Shown: in pieces, positions 55,315-64,000 of the stretch
How positions within the stretch are numbered: position 1 is the stretch's first letter
Layout of the letters: each line of letters begins with the position of its first letter
From: an uncultured Hoeflea sp.
Lineage (GTDB): Bacteria > Pseudomonadota > Alphaproteobacteria > Rhizobiales > Rhizobiaceae
DNA: 64,000 nt
Direction of reading: 5' to 3'
Assembly (NCBI RefSeq): GCF_947501405.1
Contig: NZ_CANMVK010000001.1
Coordinates: 1-64,000 of the forward strand
The notes under the pieces: generated by a model
Seen by the model: the letters and a program-made list of their open reading frames with translations, nothing else
Told to the model about the DNA's origin: nothing
The model's database searches: none
Made by a program: the position numbers and the translations under genes

Positions 55315-57534
55315 ATGTCGCGACTGCTCAGCTTTACCTCCGTCCTCGCCCTGATCGCCGCAACGGCCTCGGCCGAGGAAATGAATTTCAACCGGGTGGC
55401 CTCGTTCGCCACGCCGTCCAACATGGCGCAGGGCGAGGATACCGACCGGGAAACCTCTGCCGAGATCATCGCCGCAAGCGAAGACGGGCAGCGACTGGTC
55501 TACACAGACAGCCCGCTGGGTGTTGTCGGCATTATCGACATCTCCGATCCGGCTGCGCCGAAGCCCTTGGGCAATGTGTCGATGGCGACTCCAGCGCCTG
55601 CCGGGGGCGAAGAGGTCGCGGCGTCCGAGCCGACATCGGTCACCATCATCGGCGCCAACGCCTATGTGGCGGTCAACACGTCTGAGAATTTCGTGGACAC
55701 CGGCGGGCAATTGCTGACCGTCGATCTCGATGGCAAATCCGTGACCGCGGCTTGCGATCTGGGCGGTCAGCCCGATTCAATCGCCCGCGCAAAGGATGGC
55801 TCGTTCATTGCCATCGCCATCGAGAACGAACGCGATGAAGATCTTGATGACGGGGCTTTACCGCAAATGCCCGCCGGCCAGGTGGCGATGATCGAGATTG
55901 CCAACGGCGCCGCCGATTGCACGAGCCTGCGCTTTGCCGATGTCACCGGACTGGCGGAAATCGCGCCGGAGGACCCGGAGCCGGAATTTGTCGACATCAA
56001 CAGCCTTGGCGAGACCGTGGTCACGCTGCAGGAGAACAACCACATCGTGGTGCTTGACCGGGCTGGCGAGGTGATCTCGCACTTCTCCGCCGGCGCTGTG
56101 ACGCTTGAAAATGTCGATCTGACGGATGAACGTGGCGCGCTGCGCTTTACCGAGACCCAGGCGGATCGCAAGCGCGAACCCGATGCGGTCAAATGGATCG
56201 ACGATGCGCATTTCGCCACCGCAAACGAGGGTGACTACGAGGGCGGCTCACGCGGCTGGACGATCTTCAACAAGGACGGAACCGTGGTGTTCGAGGCGGG
56301 CGTGTCATTCGAACATGCCGTCATCGCCACCGGTCACTATCCGGACAAGCGTTCGGACGCCAAGGGCGTCGAGCCTGAATCGATCGAGTTCGCCGAGTTT
56401 GACGGTGTGCCGCATGTGTTCGTCGCAGCAGAGCGGGCTTCGGTGATCGGCGTCTATGATGTTTCCAACCCGTCCGAGCCGGTGCTTACCCAGATCCTTC
56501 CCTCGGGCATCGGCCCGGAAGGCATGGTGGCGATCCCGTCGCGCAACCTCCTGGTTTCGGCCAATGAGGTGGATTTGATCGAAGACGGCGGCGTGCGCAG
56601 CCACGTGATGATCTATCAGCGTGAGCAGGCCCCGGCCGCCTATCCGCAAATCACCTCCGAAGGCGCCGAAGGGCTGATCGGATGGGGGGCGCTGTCGGGT
56701 CTTGCCGCCGACCCTGACGCCGACGGCAGGCTTTATGCGGTCAATGACAGCTTCTACGGCTATCAGCCCTCGATTTTCACCATCGACGCCACACAGAAAC
56801 CGGCGCGCATTACCGCGTCGGTTGAGATTACCCGGGCCGGGTTCCCGGCGCAGAAGCTCGATCTCGAAGGGGTGACAACCGATGGTCAGGGCGGTTTCTG
56901 GCTGGCCTCGGAAGGCCGCACCGGACGGCTGGTGCCGCACGCGCTCTATCATGTGAATGCCAAGGGTGAGATCAAGCAGGAGGTTCCGCTTCCCGCCGCG
57001 CTGCTGGCGCAGGAGAAGCGCTTCGGCTTCGAGGGCATCGCACGCGATGGCGATGTGCTGTGGATGCCGGTGCAACGCTCCTGGAAGGATGACGCCGAGG
57101 GTGAGGTCAAGCTGGTCGCTTACAACACCCAAAGCAAGGAATGGGGCGCGGTGCGTTACAAGCTCGACGCTCCGGCCGAAAAAGGCTGGGTCGGCCTGTC
57201 GGACATCGAGATCCATAACGGTTTCGCCTATATCATCGAGCGCGACAACCAGATCGGCCAGAAGGCGGCGATCAAGAAAATCTACCGGGTTGCCATGAGC
57301 CAGATGACGCCGGCTGAACTTGGCGGCGCATTGCCTCTCGTCGAGAAGCAGGAGGTGCGCGATCTGCTGCCGGACCTCAAGTCGCTCAATGGCTATGTGG
57401 TCGACAAGGTCGAGGGTCTGGCGATCGACAGCACGGGCAAGGCGTATCTCGTCACCGACAATGACGGCGTCGATGACAGTTCGGGCGAGACCCTGTTCTT
57501 CACGGTTGACGGACTGACCGCCGTTTCCAACTGA
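55315..57534 (+). CDS. exported choice-of-anchor/esterase-like phytase-family protein
   Basis: 739-aa secreted or periplasmic protein. Signal peptide residues 1-20 (ending ATASA-EEM). Beta-propeller-like first half, then the esterase-like activity of phytase domain (about 430-735: GLAADPDADGRLYAVNDSFY, LDLEGVTTDGQGGFWLASEG, GLSDIEIHNGFAYIIERDNQ). CGGGAG precedes ATG 55315. The Pho box suggests induction by phosphate limitation, consistent with hydrolysis of phosphate esters; activity is unproven. Confidence 0.85.
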   Translation: MSRLLSFTSVLALIAATASAEEMNFNRVASFATPSNMAQGEDTDRETSAEIIAASEDGQRLVYTDSPLGVVGIIDISDPAAPKPLGNVSMATPAPAGGEEVAASEPTSVTIIGANAYVAVNTSENFVDTGGQLLTVDLDGKSVTAACDLGGQPDSIARAKDGSFIAIAIENERDEDLDDGALPQMPAGQVAMIEIANGAADCTSLRFADVTGLAEIAPEDPEPEFVDINSLGETVVTLQENNHIVVLDRAGEVISHFSAGAVTLENVDLTDERGALRFTETQADRKREPDAVKWIDDAHFATANEGDYEGGSRGWTIFNKDGTVVFEAGVSFEHAVIATGHYPDKRSDAKGVEPESIEFAEFDGVPHVFVAAERASVIGVYDVSNPSEPVLTQILPSGIGPEGMVAIPSRNLLVSANEVDLIEDGGVRSHVMIYQREQAPAAYPQITSEGAEGLIGWGALSGLAADPDADGRLYAVNDSFYGYQPSIFTIDATQKPARITASVEITRAGFPAQKLDLEGVTTDGQGGFWLASEGRTGRLVPHALYHVNAKGEIKQEVPLPAALLAQEKRFGFEGIARDGDVLWMPVQRSWKDDAEGEVKLVAYNTQSKEWGAVRYKLDAPAEKGWVGLSDIEIHNGFAYIIERDNQIGQKAAIKKIYRVAMSQMTPAELGGALPLVEKQEVRDLLPDLKSLNGYVVDKVEGLAIDSTGKAYLVTDNDGVDDSSGETLFFTVDGLTAVSN

Positions 57535-57817
57535 CCAGTCCCGCGTGGGGCACATGAACCGGCCGGGCGACTTCATTTTGCCCGGCCGTCTCATGTTCTG
57601 GGCAATCGCATGCCGCGGCAAGTGACGGTTCGATAGCAGATCCGCCTGCAGGATTATACGCACCAGCCGCGCCGCAGGTTGCGATCGGATGGCGTTGGCC
57701 GACCTGAGGGGCTGGCAGGGTGTCGCGCCCGGCCCTATGCTGCATCCTCATCCGGATTGATTCTCTCAGCGCCGGTTTTCGGACCGGGTCTTGCCCATGA
57801 AACAGGAGGCCAGCGCA
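57535..57817. other. intergenic region with a hairpin at 57560-57588
   Basis: A 9-bp stem CGGCCGGGC/GCCCGGCCG with an 11-nt loop but no T run may end the phytase-like transcript. The remainder shows no gene or repeat; the AbrB gene promoter should lie here. Confidence 0.5.
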
Positions 57818-58852
57818 ATGCCGTCGGGGTCGTGGCAAGCGCCATTGCTGACGCTGGGCATTGGCGCGGCGGGTGCTGCGGTTTTTGTGGCGCTGTCGTT
57901 TCCGGCACCGTATCTCACCGGGCCGGCGACCGCCGTGACGCTCGCCGGTCTTGCGGGTATCAAGACCGCGGCGCTGCCGCAGCACCTACGCGACGTGGTC
58001 TTCATCATTCTCGGACTGACCATCGGGCAGGGGGTGACACCGGAGGTTCTCGACGCCATCCGGGCCTGGCCGATTACCTTGATTTCGCTTGCCGGCAGCC
58101 TGTTTGCGATCATCTTCCTGACCCGCGCCCTGTTGATCCGGTACTGGTCGATGGACCGGTTGACCGCCTTCCTGTCATCGTCGCCCGGACATTTGAGTTA
58201 TGTTCTGGGGCTGACCGAGGGCGTGAAGGCGGATTTGACCACCGTCTCGATCGTGCAGTCGATCCGGGTGCTGGCGCTCACGCTTCTGGTTCCCGCGGCC
58301 ATCGCGGTGACCGGCCGGATCCCCGAACGCCCCGCGGTTGCGCCTCAGGAGACCGCCGCCATTCCGCTAATTGTGATGATCCTGATCGCGGCTGCAGCGG
58401 GCTATCTGCTCAAGCGGGCCGGCTTGCCTGCCGCCTATCTGATTGGCGGTATGCTGGTCTCGGTCGGTCTGCATGTCACCGGGCTGGTTGAAGGGGTGAT
58501 GTCCTATTGGCTGGCGACGCTTGCCTTCGTGTCCATGGGCGCGCTGATCGGATCGCGCTTTTCGGGCGTCACCTGGCAGCAACTGCGCCTTGCCTTGAGC
58601 GCCGGCGCCGCTGTGACCCTGCTCGGTGTGGCGCTGGCGGGCGTGTTCGCGGTGATTGCATCCTGGCTGACCGGCATGGATCTGACGGCGGTGCTGATTG
58701 CTTTCGCGCCCGGCGGCCTTGAGACCATGGCGGCTATGTCGGTCATCCTTGGCATCGATCCAACCTTTGTCGCCAGCCATCATGTGGCGCGGCTGCTGAT
58801 GCTGACGGCGATCGTGCCCTTCTTCGTGCTCAAGCGGCGCAAAGCGGCGTAG
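57818..58852 (+). CDS. AbrB-family membrane protein (ammonia-monooxygenase-like duplication)
   Basis: 344-aa membrane protein with about ten helices in two AbrB-duplication repeats (PAPYLTGPATAVTLAGLAGI and the later LPAAYLIGGMLVSVGLHVTG). Function unclear; relatives are proposed permeases or regulators. AGGAGG lies 8 nt before ATG 57818, preferred over ATG 57797. Confidence 0.85.
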   Translation: MPSGSWQAPLLTLGIGAAGAAVFVALSFPAPYLTGPATAVTLAGLAGIKTAALPQHLRDVVFIILGLTIGQGVTPEVLDAIRAWPITLISLAGSLFAIIFLTRALLIRYWSMDRLTAFLSSSPGHLSYVLGLTEGVKADLTTVSIVQSIRVLALTLLVPAAIAVTGRIPERPAVAPQETAAIPLIVMILIAAAAGYLLKRAGLPAAYLIGGMLVSVGLHVTGLVEGVMSYWLATLAFVSMGALIGSRFSGVTWQQLRLALSAGAAVTLLGVALAGVFAVIASWLTGMDLTAVLIAFAPGGLETMAAMSVILGIDPTFVASHHVARLLMLTAIVPFFVLKRRKAA

Positions 58853-58944
58853 AAGACGGGGCTTTTTCGACGCGCCGGCATTTCATTGACGCGCCGCGCG
58901 CACTATGTGAAGGCGTGAGAGATAATCAAGCTGCGGAGTGCATT

Positions 58945-60111
58945 GTGAGCGTCACCAAGGAAGATGTCCTGGCCAAGCTGAAAAGCGTCAAAGGGCCGGA
59001 TCTGGAAGGCAATATCGTCGATCTCGGATTGGTCTCCGACATTTTTATTGCGGACGGAAAGGCCTATTTTTCGCTCACGGTTCCCTCCGCCCGCGCCCAG
59101 GAACTCGAGCCGCTGCGCGAGGCCGCCGAACGCGCGGCCAAGACCGTTCCTGGTCTCAAGGACGCCATGGTGGCGCTGACGGCGGCGCGCGAGCCCGGTG
59201 CCGTAGGAGCGCAACCGGGACCAGCGATACAACCCCGCCCGCAGGCGCAAGCCCGGCCCCAGCCGCAGGCCGCAGCAGCTGGCGGACAGCCGCAGGCCCG
59301 CCCCAAAATGGATGTGCCGGGCGTCAAAACCATCATTGCGGTGGCGTCGGGCAAGGGCGGCGTCGGCAAATCCACGACCTCGGTCAATCTGGCGTTGGGG
59401 CTTCAGGCCAGCGGCCTGAGCGTCGGCGTGCTCGATGCCGATATTTACGGGCCCTCGATGCCGAGGCTTCTGGGCATCTCGGGCCAGCCGGAACAGCTTG
59501 AGGGCCGGGTGCTCAAGCCGATGCAGAACTATGGTCTGAAGGTCATGTCGATGGGCTTTCTGGTCGAGGAAGACACGCCGATGATCTGGCGTGGCCCGAT
59601 GGTGATGTCGGCGCTCAACCAGATGCTGCGCGAAGTGGCCTGGGGTGAACTCGACGTGCTGGTGGTCGACATGCCGCCGGGCACCGGTGACGCGCAACTG
59701 ACGATGGCACAGAATGTGCCTTTGGCTGGCGCGGTGATTGTCTCGACGCCGCAGGATCTGGCGCTGATCGACGCGCGCAAGGGGCTCAACATGTTCAACA
59801 AGGTCAATGTGCCGGTGTTGGGCATTGTCGAGAATATGAGCTATTTTCTCTGCCCCGATTGCGGCGGCCGGCACGACATCTTCGGCCATGGCGGCGCCCG
59901 CGAGGAAGCCGCGCGTATCGGCGTGCCGTTCCTGGGCGAGGTGCCGCTGGCGATGCCGATCCGGGAGACCTCGGATGCGGGCAAACCGGTGGTCGCCACG
60001 GCCGCGGACGGGCCGCATGCCGCCGTCTACCGGGAGATCGCCGCCAATGTCCGCGCCCGTCTCGACGAATTGTCGGGAACGCGGGAAATGCCGGCGATCG
60101 TGTTCGAATAG
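58945..60111 (+). CDS. Mrp/ApbC-family iron-sulfur carrier ATPase
   Basis: 388-aa P-loop NTPase moving Fe-S clusters to target proteins. N-terminal MIP18-like domain (1-80), a Pro/Gln-rich linker (about 95-125), then the deviant Walker A ASGKGGVGKSTTS and the cluster-binding CPDC pair in FLCPDCGGRHDIFGHGG. GTG 58945 follows CGGAG; a GTG at 58915 is an alternative. Placement near rirA fits Fe-S metabolism. Confidence 0.92.
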   Translation: MSVTKEDVLAKLKSVKGPDLEGNIVDLGLVSDIFIADGKAYFSLTVPSARAQELEPLREAAERAAKTVPGLKDAMVALTAAREPGAVGAQPGPAIQPRPQAQARPQPQAAAAGGQPQARPKMDVPGVKTIIAVASGKGGVGKSTTSVNLALGLQASGLSVGVLDADIYGPSMPRLLGISGQPEQLEGRVLKPMQNYGLKVMSMGFLVEEDTPMIWRGPMVMSALNQMLREVAWGELDVLVVDMPPGTGDAQLTMAQNVPLAGAVIVSTPQDLALIDARKGLNMFNKVNVPVLGIVENMSYFLCPDCGGRHDIFGHGGAREEAARIGVPFLGEVPLAMPIRETSDAGKPVVATAADGPHAAVYREIAANVRARLDELSGTREMPAIVFE

Positions 60112-60120
60112 GCGCGGTCT

Positions 60121-61305
60121 TCAGGCCGTTGCGCTGATGGCCGCAAACATCGCCAGATAGTCCTGATCGAGCGCATCATCCTGTGGTTCATGCTGGGATG
60201 ATGTGCAGACGATGGCCGTGCCGGTGTCGGGATCGCAATAGAGGAACTGGCCGTGAATGCCTGCGGCAAGGAAGGCGTTTGACCTGCCGCCGATCTGGTA
60301 CCAGTTGCTGCGGTAGCGGCCATGTTTGAGGAAATTCCGCTGACTGCCGCGCGCCCAGGCGTCGGGGTCGCCGTTGCTCCGCATATCCTCAAGCCAGTCC
60401 GGCGATATGATCTGAAGGCCATTGGTCCGGCCGCCTGCCAGCAGCATTTCACCCAGCGCCAGAAGGTTGTGCGGGCGGAGCGACATGCCGCCTGCGGTGC
60501 GCGGCGCGCCCAGATGATCGACCGTGATCTCGGCGTCGGCCGATGCGGCCAGCGGTTGCCAGAGATGGTGCGAACACAGGTCGGAAAACCGTGCGCCGCC
60601 GGCACGTTCCACGACGATGCCGAGCATGTCCGAATTGGGTGAGAGATAGGCGTGGTCGCCACCATGGGGGCCGTCCGCCTTGGCGAGCGTGCACAGGAAA
60701 CTCAGCAGGCCGGCTTCTTCGCTGCCGTCGCCGTTTGGCGGGTTCCAGGCCATGGCGCGGCGGTAACGGGCGTAGGCGTCCTCCGAGAGGTAGGATTCAT
60801 CGAAGTTGAGGCTGACCCGCATGTCGAGCAGATGGCGCACACTGGCGTCCTCATAGGCGCTGCCCCTGGTCTCGGGCACCAGATCGCCAACCGCGGTTTC
60901 CACATCCAGAAGACCCTTATGCTCGAGAATGCCTGCGATCAGCGCGGTGATCGATTTGGAGATCGAGAACACCAGATGCGGATCGTCGCGGTTGACGCCG
61001 GGGGCGTGCCATTCACACAGTATTTCCTTGTCGCGGGACATCAGGAAACTGTCGGTCTGACCACGCGTGAGCAGCCCGGCAATTGTCTCGCCCGAGCCGG
61101 AGAACGCGGGTCGCTGCATCATGTCAGGGTTGGCGGCTTCTGCTGGCAGCGGTCGCGGAGAGCCGGTCTTGATCCTGGCGGACCGAACCATTTCGGAGAC
61201 ATGGCGGAAGGCCCAGAAATTGTATGGGCGGATGCGCCAGTTTTGGAGCGAAACCGCGTCGCGGGCAAAGCCATTGACGGTTTCAAAACGGGTGATTTCA
61301 GCCAT
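60121..61305 (-). CDS. serine hydrolase (beta-lactamase/class C-like)
   Basis: 394-aa hydrolase. The SxxK nucleophile motif is SISKS (LVFSISKSITAL) near residue 135, followed by a tyrosine motif region AYLSPNSDMLG. No signal peptide seen, so it probably is a cytoplasmic esterase or amidase rather than an antibiotic beta-lactamase. Divergent from rirA. Confidence 0.85.
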   Translation of the reverse strand: MAEITRFETVNGFARDAVSLQNWRIRPYNFWAFRHVSEMVRSARIKTGSPRPLPAEAANPDMMQRPAFSGSGETIAGLLTRGQTDSFLMSRDKEILCEWHAPGVNRDDPHLVFSISKSITALIAGILEHKGLLDVETAVGDLVPETRGSAYEDASVRHLLDMRVSLNFDESYLSEDAYARYRRAMAWNPPNGDGSEEAGLLSFLCTLAKADGPHGGDHAYLSPNSDMLGIVVERAGGARFSDLCSHHLWQPLAASADAEITVDHLGAPRTAGGMSLRPHNLLALGEMLLAGGRTNGLQIISPDWLEDMRSNGDPDAWARGSQRNFLKHGRYRSNWYQIGGRSNAFLAAGIHGQFLYCDPDTGTAIVCTSSQHEPQDDALDQDYLAMFAAISATA

Positions 61306-61371
61306 GATCGCCTCATATCGGTGGCGGGATCAGCGCCCGCGGCAAAAACTTGAATGAAAGGGTTTCCTTTT

Positions 61372-61388
61372 TCTGGAAGCATTCTAAA
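61372..61388 (+). promoter_or_regulatory. candidate ICE (Irr) box before rirA
   Basis: TCTGGAA-GCA-TTCTAAA matches the ICE consensus TTTAGAA-N3-TTCTAAA at 12 of 14 specified bases; the right half is perfect. It lies 52 bp before the rirA start. Irr control of rirA is known in Agrobacterium. Confidence 0.55.
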
Positions 61389-61439
61389 CTGGCTGGACTC
61401 GGGATTGGAAGCGCAAGCCCCGGGCGATGGAGAAAAATC

Positions 61440-61889
61440 ATGCGGCTGACACGTCAAACCAATTATGCGGTGCGGATGCTGATGTATTGTGCGGCCAATG
61501 ACGGGCAGTTGAGCCGCATCGGAGACATCGCCGAGGCCTATTCCGTCTCGGAGCTGTTTTTGTTCAAGATCCTGCAGCCGCTGACCAAATCCGGCCTGGT
61601 GGTTTCGGTGCGCGGCCGCAATGGCGGCATCCGGCTTGGCCGCGCGGCCACCGACATCACCCTGCTCGACGTGGTCAAGGTAACCGAGGAAAACTTCGCC
61701 ATGGCGGAGTGCTTCGAAAACGACGCCACCGAATGCCCGCTGGTCGATTCCTGCGGATTGAACACTGCGTTGCGCAAGGCGCTTGCGGCGTTTTTTGATG
61801 TGCTGTCGACCTATTCGATCGATGATCTGGTCAAGGCGCGGCCGTCGATCAATTTCCTTCTTGGGCTGGAAGAGCAACCGGCAGCGTAA
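61440..61889 (+). CDS. rirA: iron-responsive regulator RirA (Rrf2 family)
   Basis: 149-aa Fe-S sensing repressor that shuts iron uptake when iron is plentiful in rhizobia. The sequence follows Rhizobium RirA (MRLTRQTNYAVRMLMYCAAN, VSELFLFKILQPL, RGRNGGIRLG). The three cluster ligands are at exactly Cys91, Cys99 and Cys105. HTH residues ~25-50. GGAG precedes ATG 61440. A candidate Irr box lies upstream. Confidence 0.95.
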   Translation: MRLTRQTNYAVRMLMYCAANDGQLSRIGDIAEAYSVSELFLFKILQPLTKSGLVVSVRGRNGGIRLGRAATDITLLDVVKVTEENFAMAECFENDATECPLVDSCGLNTALRKALAAFFDVLSTYSIDDLVKARPSINFLLGLEEQPAA

Positions 61890-61897
61890 GTTTCAAC

Positions 61898-63895
61898 TTA
61901 CAATTCAAGCCCGATCTTGCGGCCATCGTAAATGGCGTAGGGCACCTGTCTGGGGGCCGCGCCATCACCGATTTCAGCAAAGCGCAGGCCTCGCGCGGCC
62001 AGTTCCAGTGCGAGACTGTTTTCGGCCATGTTGGCGGTGGCGAACACCAGGTCGTCGGCTTCAAGTCTCGTTACGCCGCCATCGAGGAAGGACTGCACCG
62101 TCGCAACGCTTCCGTCCCAGCCGGTGATGGCGCTTTCGACCACGAAGGCGACCTTGAGCTTCGCCAGGGTTTGCCGTAGCGGAAAATCCGCGGCCGTGCG
62201 CTGCAGTTCCTTGCCGATCATCGGATCGGGCGTGACGATCGTGACCTGGTGACCGTCTTCGGCAAGCTTCCAGGCGGTGCCGCAGCCTTTCCAGTTGCCG
62301 CCTTCGTCAAGAACGATCACCCGTTTGCCAGGCCTTGCCTGTCGGGCCATGACATCCTCGGCTGAATGCACCCGGCCATGGTTCAAGCCGGGCAATTCGG
62401 GATAATGGGGAATGGCCTTCTGGAAGCCGGTTTCGGGCGGCAGCGAACCGGTGGCCAGAATCACCTCATCGGCTTGTTCGGCGATCACCTCATCGGCGTC
62501 CATATAGGCGTTGAGCCGGATCTCGACCTGCAGCTTCATCAGTTGCCGTTCGTACCATTCGATCAGATCGGAGACCTGGGCGCGGCGGGGCTGCAGTCCG
62601 GCGAGCCGGAAGGCGCCACCGAGGTGGCTCGATGCCTCAGCCAGCACCACGCGGTGGCCGCGCTCGGCAGCGACGCGTGCGGCCTCGAGGCCGGCTGGTC
62701 CGCCGCCCACCACCAGTACGGATTTACGCTTGATCGCGGGTGTGAACCGGTCGCCGTTCCAGTCCGCCTCGCGGCCGACCGAGGGATTGACCACGCAGGA
62801 AATCCAGTAATCACGCGAGCGCCGGCCCCAGCACATCTGGTTGCAGGACAGGCAGCCGCGAATATCCTCAGGCCTGTTTTCGCGCGCCTTGTTGGCAAGG
62901 TGCGGGTCGGCGATCTGGCCGCGCACGATCGAGACCAGATCGGCCTGGCCTTCACCCAGCACGGTTTCGGCGTTTTCGGGAGTGCGAATGTGGCTTTCGG
63001 CGGTGACCAGCGCATGTTTGACCACCCCCTTGAGCGTGCCCGCGAGATCGGCGCCGAGCTTTTCCGGATAGAGAAAGGTCGGCATCAGTTTGTGGAAATC
63101 GAAATAGCTGCCCGAGCCGCAGGTGACATAGTCGATCATCTGTTCGCGGTCGTGGCGTTCGATGATTTCGCTGATTGCCTCGCGTTGCAGGGCGATTTCG
63201 AAATCCGGCTCGTCATTGACTGCGAGACCGATGATGAAATCGTCGCCGCACAGCTTGCGAATGCGGGTGATGATCTCGCGTGAGAACCGGGTGCGGTTTT
63301 CAAGGCTGCCACCCCATTGATCGTCGCGGCGGTTGGACCAGGGCGTCCAGAACTGGTCGACCAGTCCGTGATAGGCGGCCCAGACCTCGACGCCGTCGAA
63401 GCCCGCGTCGCGGCAGCGCCGCGCCGCCTGCACGAAACCTTCGATGGTCTCCTCAATCTCGGCCTCGCGCATGGCGTGGGAGCCGTCGCTGTCGTGATAG
63501 CTCGGCATGCCCGAGGGTGACCAGGCGGGATGGAAGGCATTGTCCTGATCGCCATGGCTGCCGATGTGATAAAGCTGCTGGATGGCGACCGCGCCATTTT
63601 GCTTGATCGCCCCGGTCACCTTTCTGAAATGCGGGATCACCGCGTCGTCGCTGTGGCGGAAATTGCCGCGGGTCAGAACCGCTGCGGCATGCACAGGCAT
63701 CGGCTCGACCACCACCATCGCCGCGCCGCCAATGGCGCGTTCGGCGTAGTAGGCAGCGTGCCGTTCGGTCGGAAAACCCTCGACAGCCATATTGGTGGTA
63801 TGCGCGCCGAAGACGATGCGGTTGCGCAAGGTGTGACCGCGCAGGTCGATGGGGGAGAACAGCCTGCCGAAACTCCGTGCGGTTGCCCTGTCCAT
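61898..63895 (-). CDS. N-methylproline-demethylase-like (StcD/TMADH-type) FMN/Fe-S flavoenzyme
   Basis: 665-aa old-yellow-enzyme fusion that oxidatively demethylates a methylated amine. FMN TIM-barrel (about 1-335), 4Fe-4S ligands Cys348, 351, 355 and 367 (CLSCNQMCWG), then a FAD/NAD(P)-like domain (VLVVGGGPAGLEAARVAAERG) as in trimethylamine dehydrogenase. StcD of proline-betaine catabolism has this layout. GGGGAGAG precedes ATG 63895. Convergent with rirA. The link to the MttB gene is inferred. Confidence 0.88.
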   Translation of the reverse strand: MDRATARSFGRLFSPIDLRGHTLRNRIVFGAHTTNMAVEGFPTERHAAYYAERAIGGAAMVVVEPMPVHAAAVLTRGNFRHSDDAVIPHFRKVTGAIKQNGAVAIQQLYHIGSHGDQDNAFHPAWSPSGMPSYHDSDGSHAMREAEIEETIEGFVQAARRCRDAGFDGVEVWAAYHGLVDQFWTPWSNRRDDQWGGSLENRTRFSREIITRIRKLCGDDFIIGLAVNDEPDFEIALQREAISEIIERHDREQMIDYVTCGSGSYFDFHKLMPTFLYPEKLGADLAGTLKGVVKHALVTAESHIRTPENAETVLGEGQADLVSIVRGQIADPHLANKARENRPEDIRGCLSCNQMCWGRRSRDYWISCVVNPSVGREADWNGDRFTPAIKRKSVLVVGGGPAGLEAARVAAERGHRVVLAEASSHLGGAFRLAGLQPRRAQVSDLIEWYERQLMKLQVEIRLNAYMDADEVIAEQADEVILATGSLPPETGFQKAIPHYPELPGLNHGRVHSAEDVMARQARPGKRVIVLDEGGNWKGCGTAWKLAEDGHQVTIVTPDPMIGKELQRTAADFPLRQTLAKLKVAFVVESAITGWDGSVATVQSFLDGGVTRLEADDLVFATANMAENSLALELAARGLRFAEIGDGAAPRQVPYAIYDGRKIGLEL

Positions 63896-64000
63896 TGCGC
63901 TCTCCCCTTGCCAATGTTGCAGTCTCGCCGAACAGTCTAGCGCGGTCAAAGCGGCGTGCTTTGCCGATTGCGCTGCGTTGTGTTCCTGCAACGCATCGAA
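63896..64000. other. window edge upstream of the demethylase gene
   Basis: 105 bases holding the promoter side of the minus-strand demethylase gene; no complete feature is visible before the window ends. Confidence 0.4.

Overview
The window looks like a chromosome segment of an alphaproteobacterium of the order Hyphomicrobiales (Rhizobiales), perhaps Hoeflea- or Phyllobacteriaceae-like. The evidence is a close RirA match with Cys91/99/105, a rhizobial-type initiator tRNA, an Ehu-type transporter, a MocR regulator and high GC. The species is inferred only. Almost all of it is accessory catabolism: solute transporters, each beside its own regulator and enzymes.

Layout. (1) 1-8.8 kb: initiator tRNA-Met preceded by about two copies of a ~91-bp repeat. 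An apparent island follows, bounded by a second copy of the tRNA 3' end at 8744-8761. It carries IS3-family remnants, a frameshifted mobC and a complete Amadori-product (fructosamine) cluster: GntR, FrlB-like deglycase, FrlD-like kinase and a sugar-type ABC transporter. A perfect 16-bp inverted repeat lies over the frl promoter. (2) 9-10.8 kb: a Tat-exported sulfide:quinone-oxidoreductase-like flavoprotein and a DUF5368 protein, behind an ATTC-N8-GAAT operator. (3) 10.9-27.1 kb: a large, unusual nitrogen-compound locus. One arm is LysR, aldehyde dehydrogenase, M19 dipeptidase, BCCT carrier, an unrecognised 555-aa protein, a DUF3726-like protein and RidA. The other arm is an Lrp regulator, an EhuBCDA-like transporter and an Asp/Glu-racemase-family enzyme, facing a convergent operon of M20 amidohydrolase, diaminopropionate ammonia-lyase-like enzyme and M24 peptidase. 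It resembles ectoine utilisation in transporter and regulator but not in its enzymes, and is the best candidate for an undescribed pathway. (4) 27.4-35.7 kb: PotFGHI-type ABC transporter plus an amine/amino-acid oxidase, a MocR regulator and an enolase-superfamily enzyme, linked by shared ATTGGAC operators.

(5) 35.8-39.2 kb: a YedZ-like membrane protein, an Lrp regulator, a universal stress protein and an alanine/glycine:cation symporter. (6) 39.3-50.1 kb: a LysR-controlled methylated-amine operon with two DMGDH/GcvT fusion dehydrogenases flanking a homocysteine methyltransferase, then a non-pyrrolysine MttB homologue, an aldehyde dehydrogenase and a 3-hydroxyisobutyrate-dehydrogenase-family reductase. 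(7) 50.3-64 kb: M50/CBS protease, IclR plus a self-sufficient CYP116B-type P450, a phytase/esterase-like exported protein behind a Pho box, AbrB-family membrane protein, Mrp/ApbC ATPase, serine hydrolase, rirA (with a candidate Irr box) and an N-methylproline-demethylase-like flavoenzyme.

Taken together the window appears to handle glycated amino acids, betaines and N-methylated compounds, possible diamino or ectoine-like solutes, and sulfide, with a few iron- and phosphate-responsive housekeeping genes. By eye the frl island and parts of 11-27 kb are less GC-rich than 28-64 kb, which fits horizontal acquisition; I did not compute this.
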